Shown here: one piece after another, positions 1-7,576 of the stretch
How positions within the stretch are numbered: position 1 is the stretch's first letter
Layout of the letters: the number at the start of each line of letters is the position of its first letter
Source: an uncultured Lachnospiraceae bacterium
Lineage (GTDB): Bacteria; Bacillota; Clostridia; Lachnospirales; Lachnospiraceae
Reading direction: 5' to 3'
Length of the DNA stretch: 64,000 nucleotides
Assembly (NCBI GenBank): GCA_949287925.1
Contig: CASEIR010000066.1
Span: 1-64,000, forward strand
Position numbers and translations under genes: made by a program
The notes under the pieces: model-generated
What the model was told of the DNA's origin: nothing
The model's database searches: none
The model's input: the letters and a program-made list of their open reading frames with translations, nothing else

Positions 1-417
1 GATCCGGTAAAGTCCTTCATTTTTAAATACATATCCCTTTGTGTGAAATCCTCCCGGGACCCCACCTGTCCGATACATTTTCAATGTGATATTTTTAAAC
101 TCTGCCAGCTTGCGCAGCGCTCTTGGCTCGCTGAAATTCTGATAATCCGTTGTAAGGATTTTCCCCGGTACGCCCCGTTTTTCCAGCTCCTTCAAGGTCT
201 GAAGCAGCGGCGTTACGCCATTCATATTGATAAAGGCGACACTGATAAAAAATTCCCTGCACGACAAAAGCTCATCTTCAATGGATGAGAGAACCTTGCG
301 CCCCGCTTTATGATTATTGGAAATAAACTGGGGCTTATACGCGAGATTTGACGAATATGCTCTGTCTATATATGCGGTCACAAAGCCGTCCCGCAGTAAA
401 TTCTCATAAGTGTTCAA
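1..417 (-). CDS. N-terminus of a PLD-domain DEAD-box helicase (DUF3427-type), partial
   Basis: Minus-strand reading frame of 139 codons that is open to the window edge, so only the N-terminus is present. A TTG start is chosen because GGAGAGG lies about 8 bases upstream of it and no better start exists. The protein shows the phospholipase-D-like fold that precedes the helicase in DUF3427-type restriction/repair helicases: an FISNN-HKAGRKVL segment near residue 36, FFISVAFINMNG, GKILTTDYQNFSEPRALR and an HTKGYVF half of an HKD motif near residue 126. The helicase core itself lies outside the window. Family assignment is by motif recognition. Such proteins are usually accessory and often sit in defence or mobile DNA, which fits the genes that follow. 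Confidence 0.72.
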   Translation of the reverse strand, partial: MNTYENLLRDGFVTAYIDRAYSSNLAYKPQFISNNHKAGRKVLSSIEDELLSCREFFISVAFINMNGVTPLLQTLKELEKRGVPGKILTTDYQNFSEPRALRKLAEFKNITLKMYRTGGVPGGFHTKGYVFKNEGLYRI

Positions 418-651
418 TGTCAGCCTCTCCTTCTGATCTGAGATCAGTATATCACATTCCCGGTAAGGTTCCTAGCTATAAAGGGCAGTTCCTTAAAACA
501 TCTGAATATAGATTAAACTTTTACTGTATCACGTTCCACTAACCGAAAAAAATTCGCATTATACAAGAAAATCCGGTTAAATTTTTGTTTTTATTGCGAA
601 TATCGTTTTACTAAAAAATCTGATATGCTTTCTGCATAAGGAGGGCAGTAC

Positions 652-765
652 ATGCAAAAGAAAAAGAAATTACTGCGGTTTGAGGATCTGATCAAATTCC
701 CCACACCTGCGCGCCGGAGAAATCAGGCAAAAATCATCGTGCATCAGGATGGATGTTTTCTGTAA
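652..765 (+). CDS. small basic hypothetical protein (37 aa)
   Basis: ATG preceded by AAGGAGGG seven bases upstream, which is the main support for translation. The product is short and basic (starts MQKKKKLLRFEDLIKFP) with no recognisable domain. Its last 13 bases overlap the next gene, which suggests translational coupling, and the gene after that follows directly, so the three look like one operon. Function unknown. It may be an accessory-element protein because it lies between a PLD helicase and an Nmad2 gene. Confidence 0.5.
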   Translation: MQKKKKLLRFEDLIKFPTPARRRNQAKIIVHQDGCFL

Positions 766-1037
766 GCTCCGCAGTCATTCGCTCTATCCGGGACGACAGC
801 GAAAAAATGCTGGCGGATTTCCGCCATTCCGAGGACTACAGGATCATCATGATCCTGCCCGACCCTCAGCAAGGCTTTGAATTTCCTAAAACAGGGCGTA
901 AAAAATATTGGGAATGGAAGGATATTCTGCAAAAATTGGGGTATCTGTTACCGGCAGTTTACTGTTTAGAATGGAACAGTGAAGAGAACGCTTGGATCGG
1001 AGAGCTGCAGGAGGTTTCTGAGGCTCCTGTCTTTTAA
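753..1037 (+). CDS. hypothetical protein (94 aa)
   Basis: Starts inside the end of the preceding small gene (13-base overlap) and ends about 10 bases before the next start, so it sits in the middle of a compact three-gene unit. The product is soluble, with no membrane segment or signal peptide. A WKDILQKLGYLLPAVY stretch near residue 54 and tryptophans in the C-terminal third are the only notable features. I do not recognise the family. Coding status is inferred from the tight packing and from a frame that runs unbroken to the next ribosome site. Confidence 0.5.
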   Translation: MFSVSSAVIRSIRDDSEKMLADFRHSEDYRIIMILPDPQQGFEFPKTGRKKYWEWKDILQKLGYLLPAVYCLEWNSEENAWIGELQEVSEAPVF

Positions 1038-1048
1038 TGGGAGGGAAT

Positions 1049-1606
1049 ATGAACAAACAGCATGAAATGTCCGGCTATGAATATGCGCAGGCAAATCGTT
1101 TCATTGACCGGCTTTATCGAAAATATAGAACCGGACTGGAATTCGAGGAATGCCGCAGCATTGCTTTCCTGGAATATGTAGAAGCAAGAAGCATTCTGGA
1201 CAATTATTATAATACGGAGGCTCTTTGGATGCGTGCCGCTGAAAGAATTATCTCCGCTTTCAGGAAAGCCCGAAAAGTAAGAAACGAAAAGATAAGCATG
1301 GAATCTCGGCTCTCCCTGGATCAGTGTTATGGAGAATCCCAAGAGCCCGTATACACCTTTTTATATCCCGGAATAAGCAGTTTTGAACATTCCGCGTGCT
1401 TATGGCTTGATCTGAAACAACTGGAGCCTCTGGACTACCGTATTTTATCTTATTTGTACAGAGGCGCGGATGATTGGGAAATTATCAATCAACTGAACCT
1501 TTCAACCCTTGAGTATTTTGAGAGGAAAAGCGCCTTGAGAGAAAAACTCCAGGCGTATTTTGACGAATGGTTCACGAAGGAGGATGGTGCTAAGGTTGAA
1601 GATTGA
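1049..1606 (+). CDS. sigma-70-like regulator of accessory DNA (185 aa)
   Basis: The ATG at 1049 is chosen over the upstream 1037 start because GGGAGGG lies seven bases before it. The N-terminal half (Y-E-Y-A-Q-A-N-R-F-I-D-R-L-Y, then EFEECRSIAFLEYVEA) resembles region 2 of small sigma factors. The C-terminal part, LKQLEPLDYRILSYLYRG followed by DDWEIINQLNLS, resembles a region-4 helix-turn-helix. Such truncated sigma-like proteins are common in integrative elements of Firmicutes. It is the last of three tightly spaced genes. The assignment is by pattern only. A non-sigma HTH protein is an alternative. Confidence 0.5.
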   Translation: MNKQHEMSGYEYAQANRFIDRLYRKYRTGLEFEECRSIAFLEYVEARSILDNYYNTEALWMRAAERIISAFRKARKVRNEKISMESRLSLDQCYGESQEPVYTFLYPGISSFEHSACLWLDLKQLEPLDYRILSYLYRGADDWEIINQLNLSTLEYFERKSALREKLQAYFDEWFTKEDGAKVED

Positions 1607-1734
1607 TTTTCCGGCGTTCTCTTGATTTATTTCATTAAAAAGCATTTAAAGTTACTGTTGCGTGTGATATGATAAAGGAAAATGAATATTTGTGAAAAAG
1701 AAACAATAAATAATTTATAATGAGGAACCAAAAG

Positions 1735-2622
1735 ATGATTGCTTATGAGTATGTAATGACAAGCGACATTGGCTTTGCTCCAAACCCGTTTTACGGAGTA
1801 TGTACCTTAGCATGCTGTAAACCGAAGATAAGAAAAAGCGTTGCCAACGAGTTATTTGGCAAAGTAAAGAAAACTCTTGCGAATAATCAAAATGTTTGTA
1901 AATTAAGCAAAAACAGGAAATCAATTATATTGGAGAAATTAGGCTTAAAAGCAACTGATAGTTTTGACAGAAAAATTGAAGAATTATTTTTACAGAGAGA
2001 TAAAAAATTGCTCAAAGAACTTAAATATAAAACTAAAGAAGAGTTCATTAAGAATCAGAATATCTTTATAATAGGCCTTGCAGGTAAGCGATTGAAAGAA
2101 AAACTTGGAAAAACAAGTAATGATAAAAATCCAATCGTATATATCATGCGAGTTACCGATATACTAACGTACGATCAATATTATAATGATAAACAGTATG
2201 CAGAGAAGATACCACACGGATTTAATGTGGTTGACGCAAACGATAACACCAACATTAATTGGTGCGGTGACAATATCTATAAAAATGCAAATAGGCAGAA
2301 ATCCTGTACAAAAGAACTGGCAGTAGCAGTAGCATTTCACCACGAAAATGGTTATATGGAACCCCAAAAAGCACATGATCTGTCTGGAAAATATGTGCTG
2401 ATATCTAGCTCGGGAAACTTTATCTATTATGGCCAAAAGGCAGACGGAAAAATAGATATAGGAGAATCATATAGATATGCAGGGCATAAAAAATTTTATT
2501 TCAATGAAAAGTCAAGCGATAATGAAACATTGAAAAAATTCCTCTGCGGTTTTGATGCGATTAAGAGGAAGGGTATTATCGCACCACCGATTAACAGCAA
2601 GATCAAAATGGATATTGAATAA
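1735..2622 (+). CDS. Nmad2 (nucleotide modification associated domain 2) protein
   Basis: 295 aa when started at 1735, where AGGAA sits seven bases upstream; the earlier in-frame ATG (1720) has no such site. Family signatures: GFAPNPF at residues 13-19, CTLACCKPKIRK at 23-34, then FIIGLAG, a YIMRVTDILTYDQYYND strand-helix unit and a CGDNIY motif. Between the CKP motif and FIIG there is a lysine-rich helical segment of roughly 70 residues that typical Nmad2 domains lack. The family is predicted to act in handling or making modified bases, often in phage or defence islands. Codon use is visibly more AT-rich than downstream genes, suggesting transfer. Catalytic role unknown. Confidence 0.68.
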   Translation: MIAYEYVMTSDIGFAPNPFYGVCTLACCKPKIRKSVANELFGKVKKTLANNQNVCKLSKNRKSIILEKLGLKATDSFDRKIEELFLQRDKKLLKELKYKTKEEFIKNQNIFIIGLAGKRLKEKLGKTSNDKNPIVYIMRVTDILTYDQYYNDKQYAEKIPHGFNVVDANDNTNINWCGDNIYKNANRQKSCTKELAVAVAFHHENGYMEPQKAHDLSGKYVLISSSGNFIYYGQKADGKIDIGESYRYAGHKKFYFNEKSSDNETLKKFLCGFDAIKRKGIIAPPINSKIKMDIE

Positions 2623-2641
2623 AGGTATCACGCCACACACT

Positions 2642-2683
2642 AAGAGCCGGAAAGTCCGCTGTTTATGCGGCCTTCCGGCTCTT
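2642..2683. terminator. strong hairpin after the Nmad2 gene
   Basis: AAGAGCCGGAA pairs with TTCCGGCTCTT, and an inner CCGC/GCGG helix extends the stem. It lies about 20 bases past the stop codon. A T-tract is missing on the plus strand (ATATTCAT follows), so termination is likely but not certain. Confidence 0.55.
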
Positions 2684-2867
2684 ATATTCATCACTCCCAC
2701 TCTGTTTTTACGAGTGTATTATTCCGGTTTTGAGATATTTTCTATGCCTTTCAGCTCAACATTCCGGCTATTATTAGCGAGCGAAACACTTTTTCAACTG
2801 TTTTGTGTACTTTTCCTGTACCTCGAAATCAGGTATATCACTATTCCTACATAGGAGAGATCAGAAA

Positions 2868-3127
2868 ATGGCTATGCAAGAATCAATGCCATACTCGGCA
2901 AAAAAATATTAACTGCTTCAGACGTTGCCGAGATACTTAATATTTCCCGAAGCAGTGCTTACCGGCTTATCAGACGGCTTAATACTGAATTGGAGAAATC
3001 GGGAAAGATAACGGTTGCCGGAAGAATATCGGCCAGATACTTTTTCTCAGTTACTGGCATAATGTCCTCCTTTCTGTATAGGGGAGTATACCTATACTAT
3101 ATAGACATTGTACCTCTACAGGAATAA
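2868..3127 (+). pseudogene. excisionase-type HTH gene with frameshift at a poly-A run
   Basis: An ATG with AGGAGA upstream begins a frame that stops after 14 codons just past a run of seven A. Shifting by one base at that run opens a frame reading ILTASDVAEILNISRSSAYR followed by RLNTELEKSGKITVAGRISARYF, a clear small excisionase-family helix-turn-helix. No ATG, GTG or TTG starts that second frame itself. The C-terminus then runs on with unrelated residues to position 3127. Either a one-base deletion has broken the gene or slippage at the A-run restores it. The former is simpler. It is consistent with a decayed mobile element at the edge of the accessory segment. Confidence 0.55.
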
Positions 3128-3133
3128 AAAGTC

Positions 3134-3172
3134 GAGAGTTATACGCGTATTTGTATAACACGTGTAACTCCC
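3134..3172. repeat. imperfect inverted repeat, 15-bp arms
   Basis: GAGAGTTATACGCGT and ACACGTGTAACTCCC are inverted with 12 of 15 matches and a 9-base spacer. It lies between the broken HTH gene and the thiT promoter, just where accessory DNA gives way to core genes. It could be a terminator, an integrase binding site or an operator. Confidence 0.4.
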
Positions 3173-3232
3173 GATAAAATCCAATCTTCTTATACTTTTA
3201 AAAATCTTTCATGAAACAACCCTGGGTAAAGC

Positions 3233-3261
3233 TTGACAGATCGGTATGAGACGTCTATGAT
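3233..3261 (+). promoter_or_regulatory. sigma-A promoter of the thiT leader
   Basis: TTGACA and TATGAT are separated by 17 bases, and the TPP riboswitch begins about 30 bases downstream. Confidence 0.75.
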
Positions 3262-3289
3262 AATATCTGACAAAAAAGATAAGATTGAT

Positions 3290-3376
3290 AACAAGGGGAG
3301 CTTGTGAACAGGCTGAGAGGAAGTTGACAACTTCGACCCGTAACCTGATTTGGATAATGCCAACGTAGGAATGTGT
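3290..3376 (+). promoter_or_regulatory. TPP riboswitch (thi-box)
   Basis: The conserved THI elements appear in order: AAGGGGAGC, CTGAGAGGAAGT, GACCCGTAACCTGAT, then GGATAATGCCAACGTAGGAA. This aptamer binds thiamine pyrophosphate. It lies 52 bases before the thiT start codon. No clear terminator with a T-tract is visible between aptamer and gene, so control is probably by hiding the ribosome site. Confidence 0.93.
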
Positions 3377-3428
3377 TACATAAAATACGCCCTCTTTGTT
3401 TTCGATCGGAATACAAGGAGGTTTTTTT

Positions 3429-4094
3429 ATGTTTGATTTTCTGGTAAATGCGGAAGGAGGGCTGACGACTGCCGGTTATGTAGTCAGTATCGTTGTTGGA
3501 ATTCTGCTTTTTGCGGCGGCAATTTATTTTGCGGGAAAGACGACAGAGAAGAAAAAAATGGGAACGAAACAGTTGGTTTTCTGTGCTATGGCAGTAGCGC
3601 TGGCCTTTATTACGTCCTATATGAAAATCTTTTCCCTTCCATGGGGAGGCAGCGTTACCTTGTGCAGTATGCTGTTTATTGTGCTTCCTGCAAACTGGTA
3701 CGGAGTGAAGACTGGTGTAATGGTAGGGCTTGCATATGCGATCCTGCAGTTTATTCAGGAACCGTATGTGTTGTCATTGTTCCAGGTATGCTGTGATTAT
3801 ATTTTCGCTTTTGCGGCGCTGGGGCTGGCCGGACTATTTGCGAAGAGCAGCCATGGCCTGCTGAAAGGGTATCTGCTGGCTGTTCTGGCAAGAGGAGCAT
3901 TTCATGCGCTGGGAGGTTATCTTTACTGGATGGACTATATGCCGGAACAGTTTCCAGCGGCGTTAAAAAGCGTGTACCCTATCGTCTACAATTACAGCTA
4001 CCTACTGGCAGAAGCGGTGATTACTGTGATCATTATCTCCATACCGGCGGTTTCCAGAGGTCTTGCCCGCGTCAGACAGACAGCGGTGGAATAG
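3429..4094 (+). CDS. thiT: thiamine transporter ThiT (ECF S-component)
   Basis: Substrate-binding S-component of an energy-coupling-factor transporter that takes up thiamine. The ATG at 3429 is chosen because AAGGAGG lies seven bases upstream; the longer frame starts inside the riboswitch leader. The 221-residue protein has about six hydrophobic segments. The conserved loop SYMKIFSLPWGGSVTLCSM near residue 60 and the C-terminal YNYSYLLAEAVIT helix match ThiT. A TPP riboswitch directly upstream independently supports thiamine as substrate. The shared EcfA/A'/T module is not in the window. Confidence 0.92.
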   Translation: MFDFLVNAEGGLTTAGYVVSIVVGILLFAAAIYFAGKTTEKKKMGTKQLVFCAMAVALAFITSYMKIFSLPWGGSVTLCSMLFIVLPANWYGVKTGVMVGLAYAILQFIQEPYVLSLFQVCCDYIFAFAALGLAGLFAKSSHGLLKGYLLAVLARGAFHALGGYLYWMDYMPEQFPAALKSVYPIVYNYSYLLAEAVITVIIISIPAVSRGLARVRQTAVE

Positions 4095-4219
4095 GAACGT
4101 TGGGACGCGGTTTCCGGCGCTTCCCAAGGATTGGACAACATACAAGGGAAAATGCGGATTGCAAAAAGAAACAAGGATGATTATAATAAAAAGAAAACAC
4201 ATAATCGGAGGACAAATAC

Positions 4220-4762
4220 ATGTATATCAGTGAGATTACTACAACCATACCGGAAAATGTGAAAGAAAGAGTTCCTCTGGAGCAGGAAGTATACAAAGTA
4301 TTTACAAAACTGGGGATCAAATTCGAACGTGTGGATAATGAACCAGCATCTTCCATGGAGGAGTGTGAAGAGATAGGAAAGGTTTTGGATGCTCCGGTAA
4401 GAAAGGATGTGTTTTTGTGCAACCAGAAGAAAACTACCTTCTTTCTTCTTGTTATGCCGGATCACAAAGCTTTTGACACCGCTTCTTTCAGTAAGAAGCT
4501 GGGAGTTTCCCACATGTCCTTTGCTTCTCCGGAACACATGCAGGAGCATATCGGATGTACGCCTGGCTCTGCAAGTGTAGTAGGACTTCTCAATGATCTG
4601 GATGATTATGTACAGCTGATTATTGATAAAGAAGTTGCGGAAAGCGAATGGTTTGTGTGCAATACGGGAATCAATACCACTCATCTGAAGTTTAAGACTC
4701 AGGATCTGTTGAAGAAATTTCTTCCTTATACACATCACAGGCCGAGAATCGTAGATTTATAA
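4220..4762 (+). CDS. YbaK/ProX-type aminoacyl-tRNA deacylase
   Basis: 180-residue protein of the prolyl-tRNA-synthetase-associated domain family (ProX/PrdX group), which hydrolyses mischarged tRNA such as Ala-tRNA(Pro) in trans. Supporting motifs are KNVFLCN-like RKDVFLCNQKK (with the conserved lysine), FFLLVMPDHKAFD, SFASPEHMQEHIGCTPGSAS near residue 100 and FVCNTGINTTHLKF near residue 145. GGAGG precedes the ATG. It is monocistronic, closed by a strong terminator. PrdX proteins are common in amino-acid-fermenting clostridia, which suits the glycine reductase genes elsewhere in the window. Exact tRNA specificity cannot be read from sequence. Confidence 0.85.
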   Translation: MYISEITTTIPENVKERVPLEQEVYKVFTKLGIKFERVDNEPASSMEECEEIGKVLDAPVRKDVFLCNQKKTTFFLLVMPDHKAFDTASFSKKLGVSHMSFASPEHMQEHIGCTPGSASVVGLLNDLDDYVQLIIDKEVAESEWFVCNTGINTTHLKFKTQDLLKKFLPYTHHRPRIVDL

Positions 4763-4766
4763 TACA

Positions 4767-4794
4767 AAAGGAACCGTGTGCTGACGGTTCCTTT
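4767..4794. terminator. bidirectional Rho-independent terminator
   Basis: AAAGGAACCGT pairs with ACGGTTCCTTT around a 6-base loop, with T-runs on both strands. It separates two tail-to-tail genes and can serve both. Confidence 0.9.
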
Positions 4795-4808
4795 TTATGT
4801 ACCTGATA

Positions 4809-5108
4809 TTACAGATTGATTTTGCCGTTTACTTCATCGTTGATCACATAGTAGGCGGCGAATTCTTCTGGTTTAAGGTATACGTTGACACTTCTGAGTT
4901 CTTCTGGTTTTTTGCCAAGCTCTTTTACCCAGATATCCTTCACCTTCTTCATTACATCAGAGGTGCTGAATTCTTTGCCCATATACTGAAGATAAATATT
5001 CGCCTTCAGTTCCACTTTGTCGTTCTTTAGAACTCCTGCTCTGGTCTCGATTGCCATGGTTTTATCTTTGGTGGTTCCAATGGATTTTATCGTGTGGGAT
5101 CTGCTCAT
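4809..5108 (-). CDS. DUF6465 family protein
   Basis: 99-residue minus-strand gene with a GGAGGGG ribosome site just upstream of ATG. The second half carries the family pattern: IYLQYMGKEF, a helix with KKVKDIWVKE, then SVNVYLKPEEFAAYYVIND ending in GKINL. This is a small soluble family common in Lachnospiraceae with no assigned function. It lies downstream of tRNA-Ala on the same strand and may be cotranscribed with it. The shared terminator at 4767-4794 ends the unit. Confidence 0.8.
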   Translation of the reverse strand: MSRSHTIKSIGTTKDKTMAIETRAGVLKNDKVELKANIYLQYMGKEFSTSDVMKKVKDIWVKELGKKPEELRSVNVYLKPEEFAAYYVINDEVNGKINL

Positions 5109-5139
5109 ATCTGTCCCCTCCTCTAACTATAAAAAAATA

Positions 5140-5212
5140 TGGAGTATACGGGATTCGAACCCGTGGCCTCAACAATGCGAATGTTGCGCGCTCCCAACTG
5201 CGCTAATACCCC
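5140..5212 (-). tRNA. tRNA-Ala (CGC)
   Basis: Full cloverleaf on the minus strand: acceptor GGGGTAT/ATACTCC, D-arm GCGC-loop-GCGC, anticodon stem CAACA/TGTTG with loop TTCGCAT (anticodon CGC, codon GCG), T-arm ACGGG-TTCGAAT-CCCGT. The G3:U70 wobble that identifies alanine tRNA is present. CCA is not encoded. Confidence 0.95.
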
Positions 5213-5221
5213 ATGCCAATA

Positions 5222-5249
5222 AGTATAACACTTGTTCAGAAAAAATCAA
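5222..5249 (-). promoter_or_regulatory. promoter of tRNA-Ala
   Basis: On the minus strand TTGATT and TATACT are spaced by 16 bases, ending ten bases before the tRNA 5' end. Confidence 0.7.
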
Positions 5250-5275
5250 GATGTTGAATGAAATATCATGATACA

Positions 5276-5304
5276 TTGCAGGTGAATGCAATCTGTATTA
5301 AAAT
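5276..5304 (+). promoter_or_regulatory. putative promoter of the DUF5808 gene
   Basis: TTGCAG and TAAAAT with a 17-base spacer, about 50 bases before the start codon. The surrounding DNA is AT-rich, so other -10 choices exist. Confidence 0.45.
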
Positions 5305-5355
5305 GAATTATAATATAATAAGAAATACCATGATTTTGTTGTGGAGGAAAGAAAT

Positions 5356-6756
5356 ATGAATGCATTTTTATTTGTGATTTTTCTTTTCTGCAATCTGGTT
5401 ACAGTCCTGATCTGTAGATATGCATATGGAAAGCCCTGGGAATATTCTCAGGGGATGCTGTTTGGCGTACATATTCCCGCAACAGAACTTCATCAGAAAG
5501 AAGTAGACGGACTCTGCAAAACGGCTCGAAATAGATGGAAAACATTTCAGAATGTGAATTTGATACTGGGGATTGGGATCTGTTTTATCTGTTTTGCAGA
5601 TTTTGAAATATTTTTGCTGATATTTACCTTGTGGATTATTCAGTATGTGGCCGGAATTTATTATTTGATCGTGGGAACGCACCGCAGGATGTATGCGCTC
5701 AAAATCCGGAATCATTGGGTGGATGAAAGAAGCAAAAGAACGGTCCGGACGGATATGGGAGTCTGTGAACCGGGAAAGAAGGAAATAAGCGTCCGGATGC
5801 ATCTGCTGGTTCTGCTACTGATCCTTATCTTTGGAAGTAAGGTTTTGTGCACATCCAATCCGGTGGATGAAGCATATACAGGATGGATCTTCTGGGGAGT
5901 TACGGCAGGTTTGTCGCTGGTGTTCCTGGGATTTCACAGATGGATTATGGAGAAAAGCAGTGTGATGTACTGTGAACCGGAAGAAGAGAACCAGAAACTG
6001 AATCAGAGAGCCAGGCGGGCATGGTCTGCAGGGATCTTCCGCGCAGACATGATGAATGCAGCTGCAGGACTGGCATTTCTGCTGTTCTGGTCTATGCAGA
6101 AAGCAGTCTGGGGCGTGGTGTTCTACAGTGTTCTGGAATTATCTGCGGTTGTGTTTCTGCTGGTTCCGGTACTGAGAGAAGATTCCAGACGCAGGGCGTT
6201 CCTGGCCGCAGATCCGGGATGGCATGACACCGATGACGATGAATATTGGAAAAACGGATGGTATTCCAATCCGGACGACCCGCGTCTTCTGGTGCAAGAC
6301 CGGTTGAGCAGTACGAATTTTACCTTCAATATGGCAAGGCCGGCAGCGAAAGTCATTTGTGTGATACTGACAGCAGTGGTTGCGGTTACACTGATCGGAA
6401 CGTTAGCAATCTTATTTGCCTTTCAAAATGCCAGAACACAGTTTTTGGCAGAAGGCGACAGCTATTCGTTTTCGTCGGTATGGTATCACAGCGAATTCCA
6501 AAGCTCTGATATTGAAGAGATCCGCCTGATCGACCAGCTGCCGGAAGAAAGTTTTACAAAAGTCAATGGAGGAGCTGCCGATGAATATTGTATCGGACAT
6601 TTCCGGGGGCAGGAGTCCGGAAAATGTATGATGTATCTGAAAAATGACGCGGCGCCTGTGCTGGAGATCCGTCTGAAGGACGAAGTGATTTTCGCCAACA
6701 GCACGGACCCGTGTGAGACACAGGAATGGTATGAGGCCATAACGGGAAGCTTATAA
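5356..6756 (+). CDS. DUF5808-containing multi-pass membrane protein
   Basis: 466 residues from the ATG at 5356, which has GGAGG eight bases upstream. An N-terminal transmembrane helix, several further hydrophobic segments between residues 60-110, 145-200 and 235-275, and one near residue 335 indicate a polytopic protein. The DUF5808 signature EYWKNGWYSNPDDPRLLVQDR, followed by FTFNMARPAAK, lies between residues 297 and 335. A short extracytoplasmic C-terminal domain follows the last helix. Related proteins (DUF1648/YhdP-like sensors) are linked to regulation of membrane stress or growth in Firmicutes, but no function is established here. Monocistronic. Confidence 0.75.
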   Translation: MNAFLFVIFLFCNLVTVLICRYAYGKPWEYSQGMLFGVHIPATELHQKEVDGLCKTARNRWKTFQNVNLILGIGICFICFADFEIFLLIFTLWIIQYVAGIYYLIVGTHRRMYALKIRNHWVDERSKRTVRTDMGVCEPGKKEISVRMHLLVLLLILIFGSKVLCTSNPVDEAYTGWIFWGVTAGLSLVFLGFHRWIMEKSSVMYCEPEEENQKLNQRARRAWSAGIFRADMMNAAAGLAFLLFWSMQKAVWGVVFYSVLELSAVVFLLVPVLREDSRRRAFLAADPGWHDTDDDEYWKNGWYSNPDDPRLLVQDRLSSTNFTFNMARPAAKVICVILTAVVAVTLIGTLAILFAFQNARTQFLAEGDSYSFSSVWYHSEFQSSDIEEIRLIDQLPEESFTKVNGGAADEYCIGHFRGQESGKCMMYLKNDAAPVLEIRLKDEVIFANSTDPCETQEWYEAITGSL

Positions 6757-6973
6757 GTATCTGAAAAACATAAGAATCTATTACTGATTCCGGCAGAAGA
6801 TTGCCCGGAACAGACACCGTACCAGAGGCTCGTTTTCTGGTGAAAAGTATAGCACGCTCCTGATTTTTTTTTCTGGAAAATGGTGAAAAACATAATCAAG
6901 ATAGAATAATTCTGCCAATGTTTACAGATAATAGCAACAGTCCAAAATACTGTAAATGGAGGAAACAGATAAT

Positions 6974-7522
6974 ATGAAAGCAACCGGAATTGTAAGGCGG
7001 ATTGATGATCTGGGGAGAGTGGTGATACCAAAAGAGATCCGGAGGACCTTAAGAATCCGTGAGGGAGATCCTCTTGAGATTTTCACGGACCGCGAGGGGG
7101 AAATTATATTAAAAAAATATTCACCCATAGGTGAATTGTCTGTATTTGCACAGCAGTATGCAGAAAGCCTGGCGCAAACGCTGGGGTGTCTGGTTGCCGT
7201 ATGTGATATGGATCAGATTGTAGCGTCTGCAGGAAGTGGCAGGAAGGATCTGGAAGAAAAATATATTAGTAAAGAGCTGGTAAAAGTATTGGTTGACCGA
7301 AAGAATCTGCTGCTTCCAGGCGAGGGAAAACGAACGGTAAAACTTACGGCGGAACAGGAGGAGGATTATACTTCGGAGGTCATCTGTCCGATCCTCTGTG
7401 AAGGCGATGTGATTGGCGGTGTAGCACTGCTGATGAAGGATGATAAGAAAAAAATTTCAATGGCAGAGCAAAAAGCCGCAGCATGTGCGGCTGAATTTCT
7501 GGGCAGGCAAATGGAACAATAG
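6974..7522 (+). CDS. spoVT: SpoVT-like AbrB-family sporulation regulator
   Basis: Start at 6974 is preceded by GGAGG. Residues 1-50 form the swapped-hairpin AbrB DNA-binding domain (GIVRRIDDLGRVVIPKEIRR, then REGDPLEIFTDREGE), and the remainder is a GAF-like domain (CPILCEGDVIGGVALL near residue 145). At 182 residues it matches SpoVT, which tunes sigma-G dependent genes in the forespore. Many clostridia also carry AbrB/GAF paralogues used in vegetative growth, so orthology is probable rather than certain. It supports a spore-forming host. Confidence 0.85.
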   Translation: MKATGIVRRIDDLGRVVIPKEIRRTLRIREGDPLEIFTDREGEIILKKYSPIGELSVFAQQYAESLAQTLGCLVAVCDMDQIVASAGSGRKDLEEKYISKELVKVLVDRKNLLLPGEGKRTVKLTAEQEEDYTSEVICPILCEGDVIGGVALLMKDDKKKISMAEQKAAACAAEFLGRQMEQ

Positions 7523-7576
7523 TGGAATAAAAGCGTCTCTCCCGTCATAACTTGTGACAGACAAGGAGGGATGGGG

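Noticed and set aside
551..600. Inverted repeat ATTCGCA/TGCGAAT between the divergent helicase and small-gene starts
   Set aside because: Seven-base arms 36 bases apart in AT-rich DNA are within chance expectation. No clear plus-strand promoter was found in this 234-base gap.
2774..2850. Possible C-terminal remnant of a minus-strand gene (ends in KQLKKCFAR)
   Set aside because: Only about 25 codons after an upstream stop, no start codon or ribosome site; too short to assign.
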